A stretch of DNA of 5,487 bases from Lachnospiraceae bacterium (GCA_017475845.1 JAFVEU010000006.1:1-5487); one strand, 5' to 3'; numbered from the stretch's first letter, positions 1-5,487 are shown. The notes: a model not told the origin generated them from the letters alone. Made by a program: numbers and translations.

Positions 1-1184
1 ACGAAAAAAGAGTCCATATGGACCATATTGATATCCTCTACGGCTATTCCGTAAACGGAGTGGCTGCCATACACACGGATATCCTTAAGAACACGGAACT
101 GAACGTTTTCTATAAGCTCTATCCGGAGAAGTTCAACAATAAGACCAACGGCGTAACCTTCAGAAGATGGCTCTTAAAGTGTAACAGGCCTCTGGCCGCA
201 TTCCTGGATAAGACCATAGGCACCGGTTACAGGGAAGACGCGGATAAGCTTAAGGAGCTCCTTAGCCGTAAAGATGATGCAGCGGTATTAAGGGAACTCG
301 AGGAGATAAAGAAGACCAATAAGGAAGAGCTTAAGCGCTATATAAAAGCCCATGAAGGCATAGATCTGGATACGGATTCCATATTTGACATACAGGTCAA
401 GCGTCTCCACGAATACAAGAGGCAGCAGATGAATGCCCTCTATATCATCCACAAGTATCTGGAGATAAAGGGGGGAAAGATCCCGAAGCGCCCCATAAGC
501 TGTATCTTCGGCGCAAAGGCAGCTCCGGCCTATGTCATCGCAAAGGATATAATCCACCTTATCCTTGTGCTGCAGGAGATCATCAATAACGATCCCGACG
601 TGAATAAGTACCTGAAGGTGGTAATGGTCACCAACTACAACGTGACCTACGCGGAGAAGCTCATTCCTGCCTGCGACATATCCGAGCAGATCTCTCTCGC
701 ATCAAAGGAGGCTTCGGGAACTTCAAACATGAAATTCATGCTGAACGGCGCGGTGACCCTCGGTACGGATGACGGTGCCAACGTGGAGATCCATGATCTG
801 GTAGGAGATGACAATATCTACATCTTCGGCGCCGATTCGGATACCGTCATAAAGCATTACGAAAAGGCGGATTACGTTTCAAAGGATATTTACGATAAGT
901 CCGAGGTAGTGAAGGAAGCTGTGGATTTCATCATCTCTCCCCAGTGCTTAAAGGTTGGAAACAGGGAGAATCTGGAGAGGCTTTACAAGGAGCTCTTAAA
1001 TAAGGACTGGTTCATGACCCTGTTGGACCTTGAGGATTATATAAAGACCAAGGACAGGATCTTCGCTGATTACGAGGACAGGGACAGGTGGCAGAGGATG
1101 ATGCTTGTGAATATCGCAAATGCGGGCTTCTTCTCAAGCGACCGTACCATAGCGGAGTACAACAGGGATATCTGGAAGCTGTAA
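1..1184 (+). CDS. glgP: Glycogen (alpha-glucan) phosphorylase, C-terminal part, 5' end outside window
   Basis: PLP-dependent enzyme that releases glucose-1-phosphate from the non-reducing ends of glycogen or maltodextrin in the cytoplasm. The frame is open from base 3 (first residues EKRVHM), so the ATG at 18 is internal; the preceding RVHM and the following SVNGVAAIH belong to the conserved core. About 393 residues are visible of a family that usually runs about 750-830. Seen in order: the KTNGVTFRRWL segment (around 141-173), the IQVKRLHEYKRQ phosphate/PLP-contact motif (390-425), and the family signature EASGTSNMKFMLN (708-746). The PLP Schiff-base lysine is codon 732-734. TDDGANVEI follows. 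The protein ends normally at TAA 1182-1184 with the typical DRTIAEYNRDIWK tail. Nothing looks broken in the visible half. Substrate preference (glycogen or maltodextrin) cannot be read from this half. The carbamate kinase gene starts 15 nt downstream, so co-transcription is likely. Confidence 0.96.
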   Translation, partial: EKRVHMDHIDILYGYSVNGVAAIHTDILKNTELNVFYKLYPEKFNNKTNGVTFRRWLLKCNRPLAAFLDKTIGTGYREDADKLKELLSRKDDAAVLRELEEIKKTNKEELKRYIKAHEGIDLDTDSIFDIQVKRLHEYKRQQMNALYIIHKYLEIKGGKIPKRPISCIFGAKAAPAYVIAKDIIHLILVLQEIINNDPDVNKYLKVVMVTNYNVTYAEKLIPACDISEQISLASKEASGTSNMKFMLNGAVTLGTDDGANVEIHDLVGDDNIYIFGADSDTVIKHYEKADYVSKDIYDKSEVVKEAVDFIISPQCLKVGNRENLERLYKELLNKDWFMTLLDLEDYIKTKDRIFADYEDRDRWQRMMLVNIANAGFFSSDRTIAEYNRDIWKL

Positions 1185-1191
1185 CTGAAAT

Positions 1192-1196
1192 GAGGA
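1192..1196 (+). promoter_or_regulatory. Ribosome binding site of carbamate kinase gene
   Basis: GAGGA lies in the 15-nt gap after the phosphorylase stop and is separated from the ATG at 1200 by only three bases (TTT), shorter than the usual 5-9. It is the only purine-rich match close to the start. The same TGAGGA-NNN-ATG arrangement recurs at the next junction (2125-2136). The start is supported mainly because the conserved glycine-rich loop begins about ten residues after it, as is normal for the family. Confidence 0.6.
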
Positions 1197-1199
1197 TTT

Positions 1200-2144
1200 A
1201 TGGAAAACAAGCGCGCGGTGGTTTCCCTTGGGCATAACGCCCTTGGATATACAACAGCAGAGCAGTGGGATGCGGTCAAGCATACGGCAAAGGCTCTGGC
1301 GGATCTGGCAGAGGAGGGCTATGCCCTGGCTATAACCCATTCAAACGGCCCCCAGGTCTCAATGATACATAAGGCCATGACGGAACTGAGGAGGATCTAT
1401 CCCGATTATTCTCCGGCGGCCATGTGTGTCTGCTCGGCCATGAGTGAGGGATATGTGGGCTACGACATACAGAATTCCTTAAAGAGCGAGCTCCTTTCCC
1501 GGGGCATAAGCAGGAACGTGGCTACGGTGCTTACCCAGGTGACGGTGGATCCCTATGATGACGCTTTCTATCATCCCTCAAAGGTGATCGGGCGGCATAT
1601 GACAGCTGAAGAAGCCGCCATGGAAGAGAGAAAGGGAAACTACACAAAGGAGGATCCGGGGAAGGGATACCTAAGGGTGGTGGCCACACCGGAGCCCCTT
1701 GAGATAGTGGAGATAGATGCCATAAGGCTTCTTTTTGACGCGGGGATGATAGTCATCGCGGCAGGAGGCGGCGGGATACCCGTTATTGAGCAGAACTGCG
1801 TACTTAAGGGTGCCAGCGCCGTCATTGAAAAGGACAGCATCGCCTCTCTCCTTGCAAAGAAGCTGGATGCAGACAGGCTCATCATCCTTACGGGAGTGGA
1901 CTGCGTAAAGAAGAACTTCGGAAAAGAGGATGAGGAAGACATACACGATATGTCTGTTGCCGAGGCGGAAAAGCTCCTCTCCGAAGGGCAGTTCGGTGAA
2001 GGCACCATGAAACCAAAGATCGAAGCTGCCATAGATTTTCTCTCATCAAAGAAAGATGCGGAAGTACTTATAACCGGTATAGGCTCCATCGAAGATGCCA
2101 TCGCCGGAAGGATCGGAACGAGGTTGAGGAATAATGCTGTTTAA
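1200..2144 (+). CDS. arcC: Carbamate kinase (LGHNALG-type)
   Basis: Amino acid kinase fold enzyme interconverting carbamoyl phosphate + ADP and carbamate + ATP in the cytoplasm; in fermenters it usually makes ATP from carbamoyl phosphate. The length of 314 aa is normal. Seen in order: SLGHNALG (9-16), THSNGPQV (46-53), TQVTVDPYDDAF then HPSKVIG with Lys128 in the protruding subdomain (112-131), AAGGGGIPV (187-195), AVIEKD with Lys211/Asp212 (207-212), LIILTGVD (227-234), NFGK (239-242) and EGTMKPKIEAA with Lys273 (267-277). These match the substrate- and nucleotide-binding elements of carbamate kinases. Two canonical glycines differ: GGNA is GHNA (His12) and THGNGPQVG is THSNGPQVS. From memory, GHNA is shared by a group of Clostridia enzymes, so it reads as a subfamily mark rather than damage. 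No arcA, arcB or other carbamoyl-phosphate-producing gene is in view. The 3' end overlaps the acyltransferase gene by 11 nt. A different carbamoyl-phosphate or amino acid kinase role is possible but less likely. Confidence 0.93.
   Translation: MENKRAVVSLGHNALGYTTAEQWDAVKHTAKALADLAEEGYALAITHSNGPQVSMIHKAMTELRRIYPDYSPAAMCVCSAMSEGYVGYDIQNSLKSELLSRGISRNVATVLTQVTVDPYDDAFYHPSKVIGRHMTAEEAAMEERKGNYTKEDPGKGYLRVVATPEPLEIVEIDAIRLLFDAGMIVIAAGGGGIPVIEQNCVLKGASAVIEKDSIASLLAKKLDADRLIILTGVDCVKKNFGKEDEEDIHDMSVAEAEKLLSEGQFGEGTMKPKIEAAIDFLSSKKDAEVLITGIGSIEDAIAGRIGTRLRNNAV
2126..2130 (+). promoter_or_regulatory. Ribosome binding site of MBOAT gene, inside arcC
   Basis: GAGGA followed by ATA and the ATG at 2134. 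The site lies wholly inside the last codons of the carbamate kinase gene, so ribosomes finishing the kinase at TAA 2142-2144 pass directly over it. This geometry favours translational coupling or re-initiation. It fixes the acyltransferase start, which also gives the family's usual N-terminus beginning MLFNSLAFLIF. Confidence 0.65.
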
Positions 2145-3597
2145 TTCTCTTGCCTTCCTTATATTTCTGCCGGTGGCTTTCATCCTTTACTGGGTAGCGC
2201 CGCAGAAGACAAGATGGATAGTGCTGCTCCTCATAAGCTACTATTTCTACATGGCCGCAAGCCCCAGATACGTATTACTGCTGCTTGCTACGAGCCTTGT
2301 GGTATGGGGAGCCTCCCTTATAATCGACAGGACAGACCCGGACCAGGGCGCCTTCAAAAAGGGCGTGCTGGTCATTACGCTTTTTATATGCTTTGGGCTC
2401 CTTATATTCTTCAAGTATTATAATTTCGCGGCAAACAGCATAGTGGGGCTCATGAACCTCTTCTCCTTCAACATAGAACCCCATCTCTTAAATCTCATGA
2501 TGCCGGTGGGTATTTCGTTCTATACCTTCCAGTCCACCAGCTATCTCATCGATGTTTATAAGGGGAAGAGCAGGCCCCAGGAGAGCTTTGCCCGCTTCGC
2601 CCTTTATGTTTCGTTTTTCCCCCAGATAATAGCAGGTCCCATAGGCAGGACCGATGAGCTCATGTGGCAGCTGGACTGCGAAAAGAAATTCGATTACGAC
2701 GTGGCCGTATCGGGCTTAAGGATGATGCTCTGGGGATACTTTAAGAAGCTGGTGATCTCCGATGCCCTGGCAAAATATGTGGATCTGATCTACGGAAACG
2801 TGCCCTACTATTTCGGCATGACCTTCATCATGGCCTCCGTCATGTACACCTTCCAGATCTACTGTGACTTTTCGGGCTATTCCGATATCGCCATAGGAAC
2901 CGCAAGGCTCTTTAATATCGAGCTCATGCAGAATTTTAAGAGCCCTTATTTTTCTTCCTCCGTCCGGGAATTCTGGTCCAGATGGCATATATCCCTTTCC
3001 ACCTGGTTCAGGGATTATGTGTATATCCCCCTTGGGGGAAGCAGAAAGGGGAAGCTTAAGAAACGCATAAACCTTATGCTCACCATGCTGGTATCCGGGC
3101 TCTGGCACGGCGCAAACTGGACCTTCGTTCTCTGGGGAGGGCTCCACGGCATCTATCAGGTCATAGAGGATGTGCTAAGGGATATCACGGGGAAAAAGGA
3201 AAAAAAGGCCCCGGGAAGGCTTTCCGTCATATTCCATACCCTCCTTACCTTTGCTCTGGTGGATATAGCCTGGATCTTTTTCCGGGCGGATTCCATATCG
3301 GATGCCTTCTTTATCGTGACCCATCTCCATAACGGAGTGATACTCCACTTTGCCAATGCATGGAAAAAGATGACGGTGGATATGCTGATCACCACCTTCG
3401 GCCTGTGGAAGCTGCTGGCGGCGATCCTTGCGCTCATGATATATGACTATTTCTCGCTGAAGCACGATATACCGAAGGAGATGTCCCGGTGGAAGCTGCC
3501 CCTGCGCTGGCTTATATACGTGGGGCTCACCACCCTTATAATAATAAACAAGCTCCACGGCGGCACCACCCAGCAGTTTATCTACTTTAATTTCTGA
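2134..3597 (+). CDS. MBOAT family O-acyltransferase (AlgI/DltB-like)
   Basis: Polytopic inner-membrane protein of the membrane-bound O-acyltransferase family. AlgI, PatA and DltB members load an acyl group (acetyl, or D-alanyl for DltB) from the cytoplasmic side and move it through the membrane for transfer to an extracellular polymer. The 487 aa match the usual AlgI-type length. Visible: the family N-terminus MLFNSLAFLIFLPV; about 10-12 hydrophobic segments (e.g. 7-21, 26-41, 46-64, 76-94, 314-336, 365-383, 457-471); MPVGISFYTFQSTSYLIDVY (123-142); FFPQIIAGPI (161-170); YCDFSGYSDIAIG (243-255); FWSRWHISLSTWFRDYVYIPLGG (280-302) with His285; and LVSGLWHGANWTFVLWGGLHG (319-339) with the presumed catalytic His325. 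The C-terminus FIYFNF is close to the family's FIYFQF. All key residues appear present. It starts inside arcC and is followed after 64 nt by an SGNH-like partner, favouring O-acetylation of a secreted or wall glycan. The acyl group and acceptor cannot be read from sequence; no dltA or dltC is in view, so D-alanylation is less likely. Confidence 0.94.
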   Translation: MLFNSLAFLIFLPVAFILYWVAPQKTRWIVLLLISYYFYMAASPRYVLLLLATSLVVWGASLIIDRTDPDQGAFKKGVLVITLFICFGLLIFFKYYNFAANSIVGLMNLFSFNIEPHLLNLMMPVGISFYTFQSTSYLIDVYKGKSRPQESFARFALYVSFFPQIIAGPIGRTDELMWQLDCEKKFDYDVAVSGLRMMLWGYFKKLVISDALAKYVDLIYGNVPYYFGMTFIMASVMYTFQIYCDFSGYSDIAIGTARLFNIELMQNFKSPYFSSSVREFWSRWHISLSTWFRDYVYIPLGGSRKGKLKKRINLMLTMLVSGLWHGANWTFVLWGGLHGIYQVIEDVLRDITGKKEKKAPGRLSVIFHTLLTFALVDIAWIFFRADSISDAFFIVTHLHNGVILHFANAWKKMTVDMLITTFGLWKLLAAILALMIYDYFSLKHDIPKEMSRWKLPLRWLIYVGLTTLIIINKLHGGTTQQFIYFNF

Positions 3598-3643
3598 CCT
3601 CCCGCCCGGCCCTGAAAAAGCATGAAGGTTGGGCTGCAGGTTT

Positions 3644-3648
3644 AAGGA
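3644..3648 (+). promoter_or_regulatory. Probable ribosome binding site of SGNH-like gene
   Basis: AAGGA 13 nt upstream of the ATG at 3662; the spacing is long but no better match is closer. The frame is open further back to a TTG at 3629, which would add 11 polar residues before the Lys/Arg-plus-hydrophobic N-terminus. The ATG is preferred because it puts MKRF directly ahead of the membrane segment and because no Shine-Dalgarno sequence serves the TTG well. The spacer contains the overlapping palindromes CGGTACCG and TACCGGTA (3651-3661). Confidence 0.5.
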
Positions 3649-3661
3649 AACGGTACCGGTA

Positions 3662-4726
3662 ATGAAACGATTCATAACAAAATGTGCCATTTTCATATTG
3701 ATACTATCCGTCCTCTTCCTCCCTCTGGGGGTAGGGCTTGATCCCTATAACATTTTTCACTGGAACCATATCAGGAATAACGGGGTGGAGCCCAACAAAA
3801 GCTATGTGAAGATGATGAACATCTTAAATAACAAGGATAAGTTCGATTCCTTCCTTTTCGGTTCCTCCAGGGCGGGATTTTTCGATGTATCCAAAATGAA
3901 TGACGGCAGATATTACGATATGGCATACTCCGAAGGACTGCCGGGGGAGCACCTGCAGAACATCAAAGATATGCTTGACAGAGGGGTGAAGATAAAGAAT
4001 ATCACCATGGCAGTGGACGACATCTCCTATTTTGTGGATCCGGATTTCCACAGTGACCAGCTTTACAGAAAGGCCTTCCCCTGGGACGGGACCCTGTCGG
4101 ATAAGGCGGGCTTCTACCTCTCTTATCTGGATCTCATCACCCTTTCCCAGTCCATTGAGGTCATCATGAAGCATAAGAACACGGATCCCGGATACGGTGC
4201 GAGGCTCCTTGCGACCGGCACGGAGAACTTAAGTATCGAACCGGATTTCCACTATGACAAGCTGGATCCCACCTGGTCCGACTACTATTATCCAAGGGAA
4301 GAGAGCCTTGATGAGATAGGGGAGGTAGTGGATATCTGCAGGGAAAACGGCATAAAACTCAGAATTTTCACTAATCCTGTAAACGGATATACGTATGAAA
4401 AGGACATTGCAAACGGCTATATCCCCTTCTTAAAAAAGCTTGCCAAAGTAACGCCCTACTGGAATTTCAGCGGCTTTAACAACGTGACTCTGGATATGTC
4501 CAATTATTATGAGACAAGTCATTTTTCGCCGGAGGTGGCGGATCAGATAATCGACAGGATCTACAACGACAAAGGGGATCCGGAGCTCTTAAAACAGGGC
4601 TACGGCATGTATGTGACAGAGGAAAATGTTGATGAACTCACGGATATCTTATACGGACAGGCAGTGAACTTTGACCTGCCGGTGGATACTTACCCGGATA
4701 CCCTGAACAAAGAACCGGAACCGTAA
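3662..4726 (+). CDS. Membrane-anchored SGNH/DltD-like protein, likely MBOAT partner
   Basis: 354-aa protein with an MKRF start and one hydrophobic segment (about 5-26) lacking a clear signal peptidase site, so probably an N-terminal anchor with the bulk outside. FDSFLFGSSRAGF (61-73) resembles SGNH hydrolase block I as in DltD-type proteins, with Ser69 in the nucleophile position. NYYETSHFSPEVADQI (281-296) resembles block V, with His287 as the putative catalytic base and Glu284 where the classical motif has Asp. ITMAVDDISYF (114-124) and GIKLRIFTNPVNG (230-242) look like core beta-strand segments of the fold. No clear GxND block is visible. The C-terminal 30 residues are acidic and Pro-rich (ending EPEP). 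Proteins of this layout commonly sit next to AlgI-type MBOATs and are inferred to take the acyl group from the membrane protein and place it on a glycan. The gene follows the MBOAT by 64 nt on the same strand. Fold and role are inferred; a non-catalytic binding role is the main alternative. Confidence 0.75.
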   Translation: MKRFITKCAIFILILSVLFLPLGVGLDPYNIFHWNHIRNNGVEPNKSYVKMMNILNNKDKFDSFLFGSSRAGFFDVSKMNDGRYYDMAYSEGLPGEHLQNIKDMLDRGVKIKNITMAVDDISYFVDPDFHSDQLYRKAFPWDGTLSDKAGFYLSYLDLITLSQSIEVIMKHKNTDPGYGARLLATGTENLSIEPDFHYDKLDPTWSDYYYPREESLDEIGEVVDICRENGIKLRIFTNPVNGYTYEKDIANGYIPFLKKLAKVTPYWNFSGFNNVTLDMSNYYETSHFSPEVADQIIDRIYNDKGDPELLKQGYGMYVTEENVDELTDILYGQAVNFDLPVDTYPDTLNKEPEP

Positions 4727-4750
4727 AGTTTTCCATATAAACTTTACGGT
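4720..4750 (+). repeat. Perfect 12-bp inverted repeat across the SGNH gene stop codon
   Basis: Left arm ACCGTAAAGTTT (4720-4731) and right arm AAACTTTACGGT (4739-4750) are exact reverse complements around a 7-nt loop. The TAA stop (4724-4726) lies inside the left arm. As RNA this is a 12-bp hairpin immediately after translation ends. No T-run follows on either strand, so it is not a standard intrinsic terminator. It could be an mRNA 3'-end stabiliser or attenuator between the SGNH and glycosyltransferase genes, or a DNA operator-type dyad. The repeat is certain; the function is open. Confidence 0.85.
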
Positions 4751-4764
4751 ACGCAGGCCACGGC

Positions 4765-4777
4765 TCCGCGAAGCGGA
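4765..4777 (+). other. Small GC hairpin in the intergenic gap
   Basis: TCCGC-GAA-GCGGA, a 5-bp perfect stem with a GAA triloop, whose core GCGAAGC is a sequence known for unusually stable mini-hairpins. It lies in the 92-nt gap between the larger inverted repeat and the glycosyltransferase start. A palindrome GCCGCGGC follows at 4785-4792. Together they make the gap strongly structured, but no named riboswitch or leader is recognised. It may be chance in a GC-rich patch. Confidence 0.4.
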
Positions 4778-4802
4778 TTCTCATGCCGCGGCTCTCAAAA
4801 AC

Positions 4803-4809
4803 AAGGAGG
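4803..4809 (+). promoter_or_regulatory. Strong ribosome binding site of glycosyltransferase gene
   Basis: AAGGAGG, the best Shine-Dalgarno match in the window, 9 nt before the ATG at 4819. It decides the start: an in-frame ATG at 4783 would add 12 residues (beginning MPRLSKTRRN) but lies upstream of this site and has no comparable sequence before it. Confidence 0.85.
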
Positions 4810-4818
4810 AACAGCGCC

Positions 4819-5487
4819 ATGGAAGGAAACGCATCCGTTACATTCAGTCTGTGCATGATCGTTAAAAACGAAGAGAAAATGCTGAGAAACTGTCTGGATC
4901 CCATAAAGGGACTGATGGACGAGATAATAATAGTGGATACCGGTTCCACGGACAGGACAAAGGAGATCGCCCGGGAATACACGGACATGGTGTATGACTA
5001 CGAATGGGATGACGATTTCTCCGCAGCCAGAAATTTTGCCTTTTCCTTTGCAACCGGTGATTATATCTATTCCGCCGATGCCGATGAGGTGATGGATATG
5101 GAAAACGTGGCAAAATTCAGGATCCTTAAGGAAGCTATGCTGCCGGAGATAGATATCGTGCAGATGTACTATACTAACCAGCTTTCCGGGAACACCACCT
5201 ACAATTTCGATAAGGAACTGCGGCCCAAGCTCTACAAGAGGATAAGGACCCTTCACTGGGAGGATCCCCTTCACGAGGCCGTGAGGCTGGAGCCTGTGGT
5301 TTATGACAGCGATATAGAGATAAAGCACTGCGCGGCTCCGGGCCACAGCAGCAGGGATTTTTCCATCTTCAAAAAGATCATAGAGAAGCAGGGAGATATG
5401 TCCGAGCGTCTGACTAAGATGTACGCCAGAGAGCTTTTTGTCTCCGGAACGGACGAGGATTTTCTGGAAGCCCTGGACTTCTTCAGG
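4819..5487 (+). CDS. Family 2 glycosyltransferase (SunS/WaaE-like), N-terminal part, runs off window
   Basis: The first 223 residues are visible and the frame is open at the window end. This is a GT-A fold, inverting, nucleotide-sugar-dependent transferase expected in the cytoplasm; no membrane segment is seen. Seen in order: SLCMIVKNEEKMLRNCL (10-26), the opening strand and donor site; DEIIIVDTGSTDRT (34-47); DDDFSAARNFAF (64-75), characteristic of this subgroup; SADADEV (85-91) with the metal-binding DxD as Asp87-Ala-Asp89; and RPKLYKR...LHWEDPLHEAV (135-155), equivalent to the RLFR...W.G.vHE acceptor-side motif. The last part (MYARELFVSGTDEDFLEALDFFR, 201-223) looks like the start of TPR-like helices, as is common in this subgroup. 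Relatives include SunS (peptide S-glycosylation) and WaaE/KdtX-type saccharide transferases, so sugar and acceptor are uncertain. It follows the SGNH-like gene by 92 nt and may supply the glycan that the MBOAT pair modifies. Confidence 0.9.
   Translation, partial: MEGNASVTFSLCMIVKNEEKMLRNCLDPIKGLMDEIIIVDTGSTDRTKEIAREYTDMVYDYEWDDDFSAARNFAFSFATGDYIYSADADEVMDMENVAKFRILKEAMLPEIDIVQMYYTNQLSGNTTYNFDKELRPKLYKRIRTLHWEDPLHEAVRLEPVVYDSDIEIKHCAAPGHSSRDFSIFKKIIEKQGDMSERLTKMYARELFVSGTDEDFLEALDFFR

Noticed and set aside
288..557. Minus-strand open frames under the phosphorylase, kinase, MBOAT, SGNH and glycosyltransferase genes (for example 288-557, 1640-2101, 2716-3147, 3175-3696, 4795-5346).
   Set aside because: They lie opposite strongly conserved genes, carry no recognisable motifs and show composition expected of antisense shadows.
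3190..3207. A-rich run in the MBOAT gene (Lys-rich loop GKKEKK) as a possible slippage site.
   Set aside because: The frame continues correctly into the conserved C-terminal half and the FIYFNF end; a charged cytoplasmic loop explains the run.
3622..3645. Seven-codon ORF (MKVGLQV) whose stop overlaps the AAGGA site of the SGNH-like gene, possible leader peptide.
   Set aside because: No Shine-Dalgarno sequence before its ATG, no codon run suggesting attenuation and no conservation evidence; such short frames arise by chance.
3629..3661. TTG start giving an 11-residue longer SGNH-like protein.
   Set aside because: It would put polar residues before a normal Met-Lys-Arg membrane anchor and has no good ribosome binding site; ATG 3662 is more natural.
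4671..4741. Possible promoter: TTGACC at 4671 and TATAAA at 4736.
   Set aside because: The two are 59 bases apart, far from the 16-18 needed, and neither has a partner at proper distance.
3650..4752. ACGGTAC repeated at 3650 and 4746, flanking the SGNH-like gene, as possible insertion target copies.
   Set aside because: Only seven bases, no mobile-element gene between them, and both copies lie within unrelated palindromic contexts.
1547..5267. Nine GGATCC palindromes (1547, 1652, 4036, 4183, 4264, 4576, 4896, 5120, 5262), where about one or two would be expected by chance.
   Set aside because: Eight of the nine encode Asp-Pro with the preferred GAT-CCN codons after a G-ending codon, so codon use explains the excess; at most it hints that the host lacks a nuclease for this site.

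Overview
The window is a densely packed, single-strand (+) stretch of bacterial chromosome with five genes, two of them cut by the window edges. The G+C content looks close to half by eye. Arginine is written mainly AGG, ATA isoleucine codons are common, and start sites carry purine-rich Shine-Dalgarno sequences (AAGGAGG before the last gene). With the type of carbamate kinase present (LGHNALG instead of LGGNAL), this suggests a Clostridia-type Firmicute, most likely Lachnospiraceae. That assignment is inference from codon style and remembered family sequences, not from a search.

Layout: (1) 1-1184, C-terminal half of glycogen phosphorylase, with its PLP-lysine signature. (2) 1200-2144, a complete carbamate kinase 15 nt downstream. 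(3) 2134-3597, an AlgI/DltB-type MBOAT O-acyltransferase whose start lies inside the end of the kinase gene (11-nt overlap). (4) 3662-4726, a membrane-anchored protein with an SGNH/DltD-like Ser motif (FGSSR) near the N-terminus and a C-terminal His motif (ETSHF), the usual kind of partner for such an MBOAT. (5) A 92-nt gap opening with a perfect 12-bp inverted repeat that spans the stop codon of gene 4. (6) 4819 to the window end, the N-terminal part of a family 2 glycosyltransferase of the SunS/WaaE-like type with the start of a probable TPR-like helical region.

How the genes fit: the MBOAT, the anchored SGNH-like protein and the glycosyltransferase look like part of a module that builds and O-acylates (probably O-acetylates) an extracellular or wall-linked glycan. 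The MBOAT would move an acyl group across the membrane, the SGNH-like protein would pass it to the polymer outside, and the glycosyltransferase would act in the cytoplasm. Glycogen phosphorylase and carbamate kinase are central-metabolism enzymes (glucose-1-phosphate release; carbamoyl phosphate/ATP interconversion). Their tight linkage to the acylation pair, including an actual reading-frame overlap, is the oddest feature here and may be either meaningful coupling or simple operon crowding.

No RNA genes, insertion sequences, CRISPR arrays or convincing promoters were seen. There is no stretch over 300 bases without a gene.
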